DNA of 64,000 nt, taken from assembly GCF_018598225.1 (NCBI RefSeq), contig NZ_JAHESF010000006.1, positions 124,001 through 188,000 on the forward strand, written 5' to 3'. The notes under the pieces are model-generated. The model worked only from the letters and a program-made list of their open reading frames with translations. It was not told where the DNA came from and made no database searches. Position numbers and translations under genes: made by a program. The DNA is from Chryseosolibacter histidinae (GTDB lineage Bacteria > Bacteroidota > Bacteroidia > Cytophagales > Cyclobacteriaceae). Positions 17,697-27,595 of the stretch are shown one piece after another. Numbering within the stretch: the first letter of the stretch is position 1; the number at the start of each line of letters is the position of its first letter.

Positions 17697-18029
17697 CGCA
17701 ACCTCGGTCACCATGCCAATCTTCTTTCAAGCCAAGGATATTGCAAACGTTTCCGGATTTTGCATCGTGCACGGGATATATCTTCGACATTCGAATTTTT
17801 TTTGTTCAATATTCGACACTCACTCTTCATACAACCCGCAAGCCTATGCGGCGCTCTGCCACAACATTCTGTGTAAGGTCCACACCACAAGCCTGTTAGT
17901 AATACAGGTACTGATAAAGGAGTATAACCTCAGAGGGTAATATTGGCTATGCAATAGCGGAAATGGAACTACTGGTTGTCTGTAGTTTGCCGGCTTGATT
18001 TATACCCATTTGCAAACCAGAGAACTCCA
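17697..18029. other. intergenic stretch with no supported gene
   Basis: 333 bp upstream of the giant delta-60 protein. Short frames here have no recognisable sequence or plausible start context. An A/T-rich segment (17788-17815) may belong to a promoter, but no TAnnTTTG/TTTG pair at normal spacing was found. No word-repeat array is seen. Confidence 0.4.
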
Positions 18030-21000
18030 ATGAGAAAGTTTTATCTTTTGTTTTTTACTGTGCTTCTTTATCAGGCGTGTTTAGGTCAGTCTGTGGATGC
18101 GACATTTCAGGGCGCGGTCACTTACACAGTCCCCCCTGATAATGCAATATACCTTCCTGATGGAAAGTACATTATATGGAACGACGAATATGCGTCGTTT
18201 ATAAAAGTGAACGGGCAGACAAAGCGGGGAATTGTACGCTTTAATGCTGACGGCACCATTGACAATACTTTTCAATCGGGCGCCGGAGTAGTGGGCAATG
18301 GTACCGTTACGAGTGTTGCCAGACAAAGCGATGGCAAATTGATCGTTGTCGGAAAATTCTCTTCTTATAATGGCCAGGCGGTGAGCAGTCATGTTATCCG
18401 TTTGAATGCTGACGGAACGATCGACAACACTTTCAATCCCGTCATTAAGTTCAATGACTTCGGAGACACCAAAAAAGCTTATGTACAGCCTGATGGTAAG
18501 ATCCTTGTTACAGGGCCCATGATCACCATTGGCGGGGCCGATGATTTTGAACGGCTCATACGTCTTAACGCAGACGGAACCCGTGATCAGACTTTTCAGG
18601 CCGAGAACAACTTCTCCGGCATCAACTCACTCGCTTTTCAGTCAGATGGAAAGTTCATCATGGCGGGCACATTCACTACCGTAGGGACCACCACAGTGAA
18701 CAGGATAGCCCGGTTCAACACCAATGGAACGCTTGATAACACTTTCAACACCGGAACGGGGTTTGATGCTGTGATCTATGAAGTTAAGGTGACTTCTACC
18801 GGGCGGGTGCTTGTGGCAGGATCTTTCACCACTTTTAACGGAACTGCCATGAAATACCTGGTGGCGCTGACCAGCACCGGATCCGTAGACGGCGCCTTCA
18901 CACAAAACGGTACACCCAACGCGCCGGTCCAGGGCCTCGCCTTGCAGAGCGACGGGAAGATCCTGATCGCAGGACAGCTCTCATCACTTAATGGAACCGC
19001 CGTAAACAAATTGGCCCGCTTACAGGTTAACGGCGCAGTGGATGCCACTTTCGCCACCAACATCGGTACCGGCCCCAATAGTGGAACGTTCCTGACCTTT
19101 GCAACCGTGAATGCCGAGGACGACATTTTGATCCTGGGATACTCTTCCTTCACAGCCTTCAACGGCCAGAGCCGAAGCAGCATTGCCTTGCTGGAAAGTA
19201 CCGGCGTATTGAAGGGTACATCAGCGGCGCTTACGCTCGAGGCAGCGGCGAGCGTCGATAAGATTGTGCGCCAGGGAAGCCAGATCCTCGTTGCCCACTC
19301 AGGCACTATGGCGAACGGGCTTGTATCACCTGGCTTTGAGCGAATGAATGCAGATGGCACACTGGATGCCACCTTCCGCTCGGGTCTTCAGGTTGACGAT
19401 AATGTCCTCGCGATCTTCATCGACGCTAATGGGAATATTATCATCGGAGGTAATTTCACCACGTACAAAGGTGTATCGGCTGGGCGCATCGCCCGGCTTA
19501 ATGCCAGTGGAACAATCGACAACACATTTCGAACCAATACCGGCACCGGCTTCAACAGTCTGGTCTACGCCATTGCTCAGCAAGGTGACGGCAAGCTTAT
19601 CGTGGGTGGCTCATTCGGGGCTTTCAACGGGGTAACCAGGCGCAACCTGGTACGTCTTAACACCGATGGTACCATCGACAATACCTTTAATGCGGCCAAC
19701 GGGTTTACCGGCGGCGTAGTGCGGGAGATCAAGATCCAGTCAGACGGGAAGATCCTCGTTGGCGGTGAGTTCACTTCATTTGCAGGCAACACCATCAAAT
19801 CGCTTGTTCGATTGAACATCGACGGCACGTTAGACAATACCTTTGCCATCGGTACAGGCTTTGAGCGCGAAGCCGGCGCTGCCAGCGGTATCTATGCCAT
19901 CCATGTAATTGACAATGGACAAATTCTGGTGGGCGGATCATTCGACAGAGTGAACGGTTCAAATGCGGGCCAGTATTATGTAAGACTTAACAGCAACGGT
20001 ACGCTTGATACCCGACTGAGTGGCACAGGGTTTTTCATTGTCGACACTTTCTTTAAACTCGACAACGGAAAGATCCTGATCGCGGAACGAGAATACGGCC
20101 TGAGCCTGCTCAACAGTGACGGCACAGTCGATCCGTCTTTTACGCCGGTGCCGCTGAATGGAATTTCATCGAGTATAACAACTGTAGGTGATAATATTTA
20201 CTGGGGAGGCACCATGAGTCTGGTTGATGGAGTGCCGGTTTCAGGTATTGCAAAAGTCAAAATGCCCGCACCCCCTGTCAAACCTTCTAATGTCAATTTT
20301 ACCGTGGCAAATATGAACCAGGTGAATATCTCCTGGGCCGACAACGCAACGGATGAGACCGGTTATGAAGTTGACCGGTCTGTAGGCAATAATCAAAGCT
20401 ATACCCGCATTGCCACACTGGCTGCGAACACCACGCAGTATGCAGACAATACAACGGAAGCCGACAAGACCTACTATTACAGGGTGCGTGCCAAAGGTCG
20501 CAATACTTACTATTATTCTGACTATACCGCAGACAGGGCTGTTGCTTACGGCGAAGGTGGTACCTGGATGCTGAAGCAGGAGTTCAGCGGTCCAGCCCGT
20601 ACAGATGCCGTTGCCTTTGGATTAGGACAAAAAGGTTATGTGGGTACAGGCCTTACAGGAGCGTATGCCCTTGACATGAGGGCGTATGATCCGTCAACCG
20701 ATACCTGGACGACAGCAGCTGCCTTCGGTGGCTCCATTCGCGCGGAGGCCCTGAGCTTTGTCATTGGTACCAAAGCGTATGTGGGCCTGGGCGAAGATGG
20801 ATTTGGCCCTGACAAGAAAAAGGATCTCTGGGAGTACAACGATCAGACCAACGCATGGACCCAGCGCGCGGATTTCCCCGGCACCATCCGAAGAAATGCC
20901 ATAGCATTTGTGGTGAATGGAAAAGCTTATGTAGGTGGTGGTATTGATGACACCGGAAGGAAAAATGATTTTTATGAATATGATCCTGCCACCAATACTT

Positions 21001-22826
21001 GGTCATCGGTTGCAGCCTTTCCCGGAGAAGCACGTGAAGGTGCCGTGGCTTTCAGCATCGGTGGTGATGGTTATGTAGGTACTGGAAGGACCGCTGCCGG
21101 AAGAACAAAAGATCTCTGGAAATATACCGCGGCCACCAACACATGGACGCGGGTGGCTGATTTTCCCGGTCTCGCCCGCGAGGAAGCCGTTGCCTTTGTG
21201 ATCGATGGTAAAGCTTATGTCGGTACCGGTGACTCAGGAAAAGATGAAAAAGATTTTTACCGCTATGATGCTGCCACCGATGCATGGACAAAGGTTGTTT
21301 CATTTGGCGGCTCGGCGCGCGCTTATGCCACCAGCTTTACCGTTGGAACCAAAGGTTACGTAGCCACAGGCTTTGACGGCAGCAACCTGAAAGATGTATG
21401 GGAATTCGCAGCCATGACCATCCAGCCCACACCTTCAGCGCCTTCCGCGTTGACCGCCACGACGGTATCAAGCACAACGATCGATCTGAGCTGGACAGAT
21501 AACACAACGAATGAGACCGGTTTTGTGCTGGAGCGCTCAAAAACGGATGAGAGCAACTACACCGTCATTGCAACGCTTAACGCAAACATTGTCTCCTATT
21601 CTGATAACAGCCTGACAGCCAACACCAGATATTATTACAGGATAAAGGCGATCACGGCCGCAGCCGGCGCTTCCCCTTATGCGGCAGCCGTCAATGCCAC
21701 CACTTTGAACGTGCCACCACAGGCGCCGACAAACCTTGCAGCCACAGCGATCTCTCATACGCAGATTCGCCTGACCTGGACTGACCTGGTAACAAATGAG
21801 GCACAGTTCGTGATCGAGCGCGCACCTACTGAGACGGGCGACTTCGTGGAAGTGGGAACTGTGCAGGCCAACGTCACGTCGTTTTACAACAACGATCTTG
21901 CAAGCACCACCACTTATTTCTATCGGGTGAAGGCGAAAAACAACGGAGGCAGCTCTGCCTATACGGCCACTGCGTCTGCCACTACGCTGGTTTCACCGGT
22001 AGCCGCTCCCAGCAACCTGACGGCTACGGCCCTGATCGGCCCGCCGATGAAAGTAAGGCTCGAATGGATAGACAATGCTGATAATGAAACCGGATTCCAC
22101 TTGCAACGCGCGGTCAAGGGTACTGAAAACTACTTTGTCATTGCGACTCTGGCTGCCAACACCACCAGCTACGATGATGCCACAATAACCGAAGCGGCGT
22201 CGTATACCTACCGTGTGAGGTCGCTTAAAGGTGCTGATTATTCAAGTTTCACCGCGCCCGTCTCCGTAACTACGCCTCGCACGATCCCCTCAGCCCCCTC
22301 ACAGCTTACGGCGGTGCTGGATGAGAACATGACGATCGCTCACCTGCAATGGGTGCGCAATTCATCAAACGAAGACGGCTTTGTGATCGAACGCTCGATC
22401 AATGGTGGCCCTTTCACGGAGCTCGCCACTGTAACAACACTGGTATATGAAGACAAAGATCTCACTAAGTCACTGACTGTGAGCTACCGGGTATACGCCT
22501 ACAATACGTCTGGAAAGTCTGCAGCATCCAATACCGCTTCGCTGGTGACTACCGGCATCGAAGAAGACGCGTGGCATCATACGCTGGCCATCTATCCCAA
22601 CCCTGTAAAGGACGCTCTGACCATCGAGATCAGCAATGCTTACAGGGGCGATGTGCAGTTCTCGTGGTACAACCTGCAGGGCCAGGTGATCAAGTCTTAC
22701 ACCAAAACAAAGACAACCCAGACAGAAAGCTATGTTGTCAACGCCAGGGAGTTCAATGCAGGTGTGCTGATGTTGAAGGTCACCATGGGCAATCGTACGA
22801 TGACCCGGAAGGTAGTGGTACAATAA
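18030..22826 (+). CDS. giant T9SS-secreted surface protein: delta-60 repeats, Kelch propeller, fibronectin-III domains
   Basis: 1598 residues when started at MRKFYLLFFTVLLYQACLGQS, which gives a normal signal peptide; an upstream in-frame start adds 18 residues that spoil it. Residues about 40-740 are roughly a dozen delta-60 repeats (Pfam DUF5122 type) with core L-NADGTIDNTFN and QSDGKILVGG, likely one or two beta-propellers. A fibronectin-III domain follows, then six Kelch-type blades (about 855-1135, Y-PATNTW cores), four more fibronectin-III domains (WTDNTTNETGFVLERS type) and a T9SS sorting domain (AIYPNPVKDALTIE ... MTRKVVVQ). Probably a surface-attached or released adhesive or binding protein; ligand unknown. 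It shares its C-terminal architecture with the protein at 11262-14408. Confidence 0.88.
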   Translation: MRKFYLLFFTVLLYQACLGQSVDATFQGAVTYTVPPDNAIYLPDGKYIIWNDEYASFIKVNGQTKRGIVRFNADGTIDNTFQSGAGVVGNGTVTSVARQSDGKLIVVGKFSSYNGQAVSSHVIRLNADGTIDNTFNPVIKFNDFGDTKKAYVQPDGKILVTGPMITIGGADDFERLIRLNADGTRDQTFQAENNFSGINSLAFQSDGKFIMAGTFTTVGTTTVNRIARFNTNGTLDNTFNTGTGFDAVIYEVKVTSTGRVLVAGSFTTFNGTAMKYLVALTSTGSVDGAFTQNGTPNAPVQGLALQSDGKILIAGQLSSLNGTAVNKLARLQVNGAVDATFATNIGTGPNSGTFLTFATVNAEDDILILGYSSFTAFNGQSRSSIALLESTGVLKGTSAALTLEAAASVDKIVRQGSQILVAHSGTMANGLVSPGFERMNADGTLDATFRSGLQVDDNVLAIFIDANGNIIIGGNFTTYKGVSAGRIARLNASGTIDNTFRTNTGTGFNSLVYAIAQQGDGKLIVGGSFGAFNGVTRRNLVRLNTDGTIDNTFNAANGFTGGVVREIKIQSDGKILVGGEFTSFAGNTIKSLVRLNIDGTLDNTFAIGTGFEREAGAASGIYAIHVIDNGQILVGGSFDRVNGSNAGQYYVRLNSNGTLDTRLSGTGFFIVDTFFKLDNGKILIAEREYGLSLLNSDGTVDPSFTPVPLNGISSSITTVGDNIYWGGTMSLVDGVPVSGIAKVKMPAPPVKPSNVNFTVANMNQVNISWADNATDETGYEVDRSVGNNQSYTRIATLAANTTQYADNTTEADKTYYYRVRAKGRNTYYYSDYTADRAVAYGEGGTWMLKQEFSGPARTDAVAFGLGQKGYVGTGLTGAYALDMRAYDPSTDTWTTAAAFGGSIRAEALSFVIGTKAYVGLGEDGFGPDKKKDLWEYNDQTNAWTQRADFPGTIRRNAIAFVVNGKAYVGGGIDDTGRKNDFYEYDPATNTWSSVAAFPGEAREGAVAFSIGGDGYVGTGRTAAGRTKDLWKYTAATNTWTRVADFPGLAREEAVAFVIDGKAYVGTGDSGKDEKDFYRYDAATDAWTKVVSFGGSARAYATSFTVGTKGYVATGFDGSNLKDVWEFAAMTIQPTPSAPSALTATTVSSTTIDLSWTDNTTNETGFVLERSKTDESNYTVIATLNANIVSYSDNSLTANTRYYYRIKAITAAAGASPYAAAVNATTLNVPPQAPTNLAATAISHTQIRLTWTDLVTNEAQFVIERAPTETGDFVEVGTVQANVTSFYNNDLASTTTYFYRVKAKNNGGSSAYTATASATTLVSPVAAPSNLTATALIGPPMKVRLEWIDNADNETGFHLQRAVKGTENYFVIATLAANTTSYDDATITEAASYTYRVRSLKGADYSSFTAPVSVTTPRTIPSAPSQLTAVLDENMTIAHLQWVRNSSNEDGFVIERSINGGPFTELATVTTLVYEDKDLTKSLTVSYRVYAYNTSGKSAASNTASLVTTGIEEDAWHHTLAIYPNPVKDALTIEISNAYRGDVQFSWYNLQGQVIKSYTKTKTTQTESYVVNAREFNAGVLMLKVTMGNRTMTRKVVVQ

Positions 22827-22827
22827 C

Positions 22828-22867
22828 AGATTTGAGATATGAGATTTTAGATGTGAGACTTGAGACG
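22828..22867. repeat. GATTTGAG/GATATGAG word array after the delta-60 gene
   Basis: Five degenerate ATNTGAGA-like words start 2 bp after the stop codon of the delta-60 gene. They match the words at 3968-4013. No inverted partner is seen nearby; a standard terminator follows at 22903. Confidence 0.75.
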
Positions 22868-22902
22868 GTGGATATTTCAATACCGTTAAAAAGGTAAAAA
22901 AG

Positions 22903-22931
22903 AAAAGGGTGCTTTAGAGCATCCTTTTTTT
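22903..22931 (+). terminator. intrinsic terminator of the delta-60 gene
   Basis: GGGTGCT at 22907-22913 and AGCATCC at 22918-22924 pair with one G-U, with a 4-nt loop and a run of seven T residues after it. Confidence 0.85.
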
Positions 22932-23003
22932 GCTGTCGTTTGGTAGTTATGAGGATCAGGAGTCTATTTTTCAGCGGGCCAATCACTCATATGAAATTGC
23001 CAG

Positions 23004-23043
23004 GGAACTGGCTATCCGGTAACTGGCAACTGGTAACCAGCTA
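23004..23043. repeat. GTAACTGGCAACTGG word array abutting the DUF808 stop codon
   Basis: A single arm made of words such as CCGGTAAC, TGGCAAC and TGGTAACC that runs into the stop codon of the DUF808 gene. Its outer part, AACTGGCTATCCGGTAAC, is shared exactly with the right arm of the element at 34613-34770. The opposite arm is absent here. Confidence 0.75.
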
Positions 23044-23913
23044 CTGAGCGCGCTTGAATAACGAAAACACCTTTTTACCTGCTGTCACTACTCCTACCGC
23101 GAGCAGTCCTGCGATGAAACCGGCGGCAAATTCTCTTGCCAGCAATGGCCAGTGTGATAAAATGTGATGGAGATATTCAATGTTGTGAATGAAAATGCCT
23201 CCGGAAACCAGCACGAGAGCGATGGTGCCGACAACGCCTAAAACTTTGATGACCACCGGTAGCGACTTCACCAGCAGATGCCCCAGTGCCGATAGCAATC
23301 CACGGTCGTCAGAACGTTTGATGAGTTTATAGCCGGCATCGTCCATTCTCACGATCAGCGCCACGAGGCCATACACGCCAACGGTTGCCAGGATAGAGAC
23401 CACGGCGACTGTTATGATCTGGATGGGAAGGCTTTTATCCAAAACAGCCCCCAGTGCAATGATCACGATCTCCAGGGAAAGGATAAAATCAGTAGTGATG
23501 GCAGACCTGATCTTCTCTTTTTCAGACTCACTATTGTGTTCTTCATTCTGCTCGATAACCTCATGGCCCTTTTTTGAGCGGTGAAAAAGGAATTCGATGA
23601 TCTTTTCAACGCCTTCGTAAGCCAGGTAGCCCCCTCCCAGCACCAGGGCCGCTATGATGGCTATCGGAAAAAATGCATTCAGCAGCAGTGCGATGGGAAC
23701 AATGATAAGCTTATTGATGAAGGAGCCCTTCGAGATCGCCCACAGCACCGGTAATTCGCGTGAAGCCAGAAAGCCTGTTGCTTTTTCAGCGTTCACGGCC
23801 AGATCGTCGCCTAATATTCCTGCCGTTTTTTGTGTTGCTACTTTGCTTGCGGTGGCAACGTCATCCATCAATGCCGCCACATCATCTAAAACTGAAAAGA
23901 AACCAGATGCCAT
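23041..23913 (-). CDS. DUF808 family inner-membrane protein
   Basis: 290 residues beginning MASGFFSVLDDVAALMDDVA, followed by KVATQKTAGILGDDLAVNAE, the hallmark N-terminus of the DUF808 (YedI-like) family. About six membrane segments are visible (for example LIIVPIALLLNAFFPIAIIA and VVSILATVGVYGLVALIV). A charged cytoplasmic stretch with KKGHEVIEQNEEHNSESEKE lies near residue 115. The biochemical role of the family is unknown. It stands alone, convergent with the delta-60 gene. Confidence 0.92.
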   Translation of the reverse strand: MASGFFSVLDDVAALMDDVATASKVATQKTAGILGDDLAVNAEKATGFLASRELPVLWAISKGSFINKLIIVPIALLLNAFFPIAIIAALVLGGGYLAYEGVEKIIEFLFHRSKKGHEVIEQNEEHNSESEKEKIRSAITTDFILSLEIVIIALGAVLDKSLPIQIITVAVVSILATVGVYGLVALIVRMDDAGYKLIKRSDDRGLLSALGHLLVKSLPVVIKVLGVVGTIALVLVSGGIFIHNIEYLHHILSHWPLLAREFAAGFIAGLLAVGVVTAGKKVFSLFKRAQ

Positions 23914-24071
23914 ATTCTCTCTTGCCGAACACCAACTCCCTCATCTAATTGTATGCCCCGATGAGCGAGTGTGGAGCCGTCCTTTAACCTATTTTGTTAT
24001 GTCAGCAAACTAAGGAATTTGTGAAGAGACGGCAAAATATGGCGGCAGGTTTTACAACTCTACCGGGAATG

Positions 24072-24539
24072 TTACCTATCAGAACAATCTGGGGCAAAGT
24101 CAGTTAATAACGCGCGATCTAAAACCTGTAACAACTCGCTAACATCTTTGTCAGATGATTTATAGCCACCACTTTTGTTAACATAGTCAAAGGCGCCTAC
24201 TATATACAGTAAGAAGCATTTTTTGTCGTTGTTTGAATCATCACCGTCTGCACAGTATTTGATATCATACTTAAGGTGTTGTCCATTCTCCTGGTATGTT
24301 AGTGAAGCCCAATAGCAGGCATCACCTTTTTCTCCTTTAACAGTATCTGTGTTTTCCAATGACCAACCATTGGAAGCGTTGATCCGCGCAGTTAATTTCT
24401 CTTCAAAAGACGCTTGGGAAGTAGCAAAATGATATTCCTTAATGCTCGGAAAAGTTGAGCTTATGCCGATGACGAAATAGAGCATGTACCCCACTACAAC
24501 GATCACGGGTATTATTACCAAAAGCCGAGGCAGTTTCAT
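24072..24539 (-). CDS. small membrane-anchored hypothetical protein
   Basis: 155 residues that I do not recognise. There is one N-terminal membrane helix or uncleaved signal (LLVIIPVIVVVGYMLYFVIG), then a soluble domain of about 125 residues with four cysteines (in GDACYWAS, IKYCADG, KKCFLLY and APDCSDR) that could form two disulfides outside the cytoplasm. It starts 33 bp after the GH65 phosphorylase stop on the same strand and may be the last gene of that operon. There is no functional link beyond position. Confidence 0.65.
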   Translation of the reverse strand: MKLPRLLVIIPVIVVVGYMLYFVIGISSTFPSIKEYHFATSQASFEEKLTARINASNGWSLENTDTVKGEKGDACYWASLTYQENGQHLKYDIKYCADGDDSNNDKKCFLLYIVGAFDYVNKSGGYKSSDKDVSELLQVLDRALLTDFAPDCSDR

Positions 24540-24571
24540 TAAAATTTTTACTAAGACTGTCCGTCGCCTCT

Positions 24572-26857
24572 CTACTTCAGCATCACCTTCTCATCTTTCA
24601 GCCAGATCTCCATGGGGTCGCCTGATTCGAGCCTGGTCTCGGTGCCGTCTTTGCTCACTTTTATTTTGACCACCCGGCCTCTGAACTCGAGCCTGAAAGA
24701 GTATGATTTCCATTGTTCGGGGATGAACGGACTGAAGCAGAGCTTTCCATCTTTTACGCGCATGCCGCCGAACCCTTTTACGAGGCTCATCCACGTGCCT
24801 GCCATGCTGGTGGTGTGGCATCCGTCTTCGGTGTCGTTGTTGTAGTCGTCGAGGTCAAGCCGCGCGGTACGCAGGTACATTTCGTAAGCTTTCTGCTTGT
24901 AGCCCAGCCGTGAGGCGAGAATGGCATGCACGCAAGGTGACAAAGATGATTCGTGCACGGTCATGGGTTCATAGAAGTCGAAATTCTTTCGCAGCGTCTC
25001 GGGTGAGTATTTGTCTTCGAAAAAGTACAACCCCTGTAACACATCAGCCTGCTTGATGAAACACGAGCGCAGGATCCTGTCCCACGACCATTTCTGGTTC
25101 AGGGGACGGTCTTCTTTCTTCAGCTCGCTCACGCTCATCAGCTCTTTGTCGAGGAAACCGTCCTGCTGCAAAAAGAGGCCACGGGTAGTGTCTTCGGGGT
25201 AATACATTTTTTCAATAATGTCTTTCCACTTCGCCACTTCGGTCTTCTCATCGAAGCTTGTACGTTTCAGTATCTCGCTGAACCTGCTTTCGTCATCTTT
25301 CTTCACAAAGCTGAGCGCGTGTTGCGTGTACTCGAGTGTCCACGTCGCGAAGGTGTTGGTGTACCAGTTGTTGTTGACGTTGTTCTCGTATTCGTTGGGG
25401 CCTGTCACCCCGAGCATCACATACTTGTTCTTATGTGACGACCAGTTGACACGTTGCGCCCAGAACCTGGAGATGGCGATGAGCACCTCGAGGCCATATT
25501 CAGTAAGGTACTTTTCGTCTCCCGTGTAACGGATGTAATCGAAGATGGCGTAGGCGATGGCGCCATTGCGATGGATCTCCTCGAAGGTGATCTCCCACTC
25601 ATTGTGGCACTCCTCTCCATTCATGGTCACCATGGGGTAAAGGGCAGCGCCGCCGGTGAATCCAAGCTTCTGCCCATTCTCGATGGCCTTCTGCAGATGT
25701 TTGTAACGATAGACCAGCAGGTTCCTGGCCACTTTCTGCTCCGCGGTTGCCATGTAAAAAGGCAGGCAGTAGGCTTCGGTATCCCAGTATGTGCTTCCGC
25801 CGTATTTTTCTCCCGTAAAACCTTTAGGTCCGATGTTGAGCCTTTCATCTTCACCCGTATAGGTCTGCGTGAGCTGGAAGATGTTGAAACGGATGCCTTG
25901 CTGGGCAGCGATATCGCCTTCGATGGTGATGTCGCACGCTTCCCACTTGTGCGCCCATACGTTTGAATGTTCCTCGAACAATTTCTCAAAACCTTTGTTG
26001 TAAGCTTCGTCCAGCACCTTGCTGCAGTTTGCTACGAGGGATGCCTTCGCGTGGTTCTCAGATGAGAGAATGGCCGCGTATTTGTAAATGACGTTCTCCT
26101 TACCTTCTTCCAGGTTGAGCTGGATCACGTTGCCGGCAAATTTCTCGCGCTGCTCGAGGTTGATCCTTTCGGGCTGCGCTTTTTTTCCGTCGGTCTCGAT
26201 GGCATAACGCATGCCGGTGGTCACGTGGAATAAGGTCTTTTTGGTCTGCGCGGTAACGATGGCTTTTCCTTCGGAGGCTTCCTTGTAGACCTCTTCCCAG
26301 AACTTTTCGTCGTAGTTGGAATCTTTGTTCACTACGTCTGCATCGACGTATACCGAGATCACCGCTTTGGCGGAAAAGTTCAATGCTGTGATGGCGTAAC
26401 GGATGGCACCGATCTCGCCGTGGGCCATGCTGCAGAAGCGCCGTGAGTCGACACGCACTTTCTTGCCATCAGGAAACGTGGCTGCAAAGCTCCGCGAAAG
26501 CAGGCCTGTTTTCATATCGAGCACGCGTCTGAAGTCTTCGGTCTTGCATTTGGCGAGGTCGAGCTTCTGGTTGTCAATGCTGATGTGGATGCCGATCCAG
26601 TTCGGGGCGTTCAGTACTTTTGCAAAATATTCCGGGTATCCATTCTTCCACCACCCCACGCGCGTTTTGTCGGGATAATATACGCCGGCCACGTAGCTGC
26701 CCCGCAATGTTTCGCCTGAGTATTCCTCTTCGAAATTGGCACGCTGGCCCATGCGCCCGTTGCCGATGCTGAAAACACTTTCGGAGATCTTGTTATAATG
26801 GGGATCGAACCCCTCTTCAATGATCCGCCATTCGTGGTGCTTGAGGTAGTTTTTCAT
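24572..26857 (-). CDS. GH65 glycoside phosphorylase, maltose/trehalose phosphorylase type
   Basis: 761 residues, close to the usual 750-780 for GH65 disaccharide phosphorylases, and cytoplasmic (no signal). The enzyme splits an alpha-glucobiose with inorganic phosphate to give beta-glucose 1-phosphate and glucose. Seen: N-terminal sandwich domain (NGRMGQRANFEEEYSGETLRG), the (alpha/alpha)6 barrel with YWDTEAYCLPFY and HNEWEITFEEIHRNGAIAYA, the general acid Glu489 in TGPNEYENN, and the phosphate-binding loop H635-ESSLS-P. The ECHNEWEITFEE stretch favours the maltose- or trehalose-phosphorylase branch over kojibiose phosphorylase, but specificity is inferred. It follows pgmB, which would use its product. 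Confidence 0.92.
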   Translation of the reverse strand: MKNYLKHHEWRIIEEGFDPHYNKISESVFSIGNGRMGQRANFEEEYSGETLRGSYVAGVYYPDKTRVGWWKNGYPEYFAKVLNAPNWIGIHISIDNQKLDLAKCKTEDFRRVLDMKTGLLSRSFAATFPDGKKVRVDSRRFCSMAHGEIGAIRYAITALNFSAKAVISVYVDADVVNKDSNYDEKFWEEVYKEASEGKAIVTAQTKKTLFHVTTGMRYAIETDGKKAQPERINLEQREKFAGNVIQLNLEEGKENVIYKYAAILSSENHAKASLVANCSKVLDEAYNKGFEKLFEEHSNVWAHKWEACDITIEGDIAAQQGIRFNIFQLTQTYTGEDERLNIGPKGFTGEKYGGSTYWDTEAYCLPFYMATAEQKVARNLLVYRYKHLQKAIENGQKLGFTGGAALYPMVTMNGEECHNEWEITFEEIHRNGAIAYAIFDYIRYTGDEKYLTEYGLEVLIAISRFWAQRVNWSSHKNKYVMLGVTGPNEYENNVNNNWYTNTFATWTLEYTQHALSFVKKDDESRFSEILKRTSFDEKTEVAKWKDIIEKMYYPEDTTRGLFLQQDGFLDKELMSVSELKKEDRPLNQKWSWDRILRSCFIKQADVLQGLYFFEDKYSPETLRKNFDFYEPMTVHESSLSPCVHAILASRLGYKQKAYEMYLRTARLDLDDYNNDTEDGCHTTSMAGTWMSLVKGFGGMRVKDGKLCFSPFIPEQWKSYSFRLEFRGRVVKIKVSKDGTETRLESGDPMEIWLKDEKVMLK

Positions 26858-26861
26858 ACGA

Positions 26862-26913
26862 ACTGTAAACTTGAAACTTTAAACCTGAAACTTGAAACCT
26901 TAAACCTGAAACT
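26862..26913. repeat. ACTTGAAAC/TTAAACC word array at the 3' end of pgmB
   Basis: Six to seven degenerate words (CTGAAACTT, TTAAACC) fill the gap between pgmB and the GH65 gene and include the pgmB stop codon and its last three codons. Confidence 0.75.
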
Positions 26914-27595
26914 CTTCCAAAGCCGAGATCTTAAATTCTCCGGTCTTTGATATTACCTTGTTAGCCTTGTGCAGCTGCTCCGACGAGCCAACGCCCACAC
27001 ACTTCATGCCCGCGGCCAGCGCTGCCTCCACTCCTGCTTCGGCATCTTCGAACACCACACAGTCTTTCGGCTCAACGCCAAGCTTATGCGCAGCCAGCAG
27101 AAAGATCTCGGGATGGGGTTTGGAGTGCGTGATCATGGTGCCATCCACTACGGCATCGAACTCGTTCTGGATATGAAGGAGCTGGATCACGGTTTTGGCA
27201 TTTTTGCTCGCAGACGCCAGCCCGATTTTTATTCCCTTGCCTTTCAACTCATGGATCAGCTGCTTTACACCGGGAAAGATCTCTTCGGGTGCCATCCGTT
27301 CGACGTAATCTACAAACCAGCTGTTCTTGCGATTGGCCATCTTTTCTTTTTCATGATCGCTGAGCGTAATACCGCCCAGTGACAGAATGATCTCCAGCGA
27401 GCGCATACGGCTCACACCTTTCAGCCGCTCGTTCTGCTGCTCCGTAAGATCGACGCCCAACTCTTTGGCCAACCTCTTCCACGCCAGAAAATGATAATGG
27501 GCCGTATCAACTATTACACCATCCAGGTCAAAAATAACCGCCTTAACAGGATTCACAGGATTTTTACCAGGATTAATTGGATTTTCGGGATTCAC
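26900..27595 (-). CDS. pgmB: beta-phosphoglucomutase
   Basis: 231 residues as drawn, from a GTG at 27595; a second GTG at 27556 gives 218 residues and a more normal N-terminus. It is a HAD-superfamily enzyme: motif I FDLDGVIVDT (nucleophile Asp23, acid/base Asp25 in the longer numbering), cap residues HYHFLAWKRLAKELG and LKGVSRMRSLEIIL typical of beta-PGM, motif II GLASASKN, motif III-IV KPHPEIFL and VVFEDAEAGVEAALAAGM. It converts beta-glucose 1-phosphate to glucose 6-phosphate. It lies between the PfkB kinase and the GH65 phosphorylase. The first 16 residues are NP repeats encoded by a 9-bp DNA repeat. Confidence 0.93.
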   Translation of the reverse strand: MNPENPINPGKNPVNPVKAVIFDLDGVIVDTAHYHFLAWKRLAKELGVDLTEQQNERLKGVSRMRSLEIILSLGGITLSDHEKEKMANRKNSWFVDYVERMAPEEIFPGVKQLIHELKGKGIKIGLASASKNAKTVIQLLHIQNEFDAVVDGTMITHSKPHPEIFLLAAHKLGVEPKDCVVFEDAEAGVEAALAAGMKCVGVGSSEQLHKANKVISKTGEFKISALEEFQV

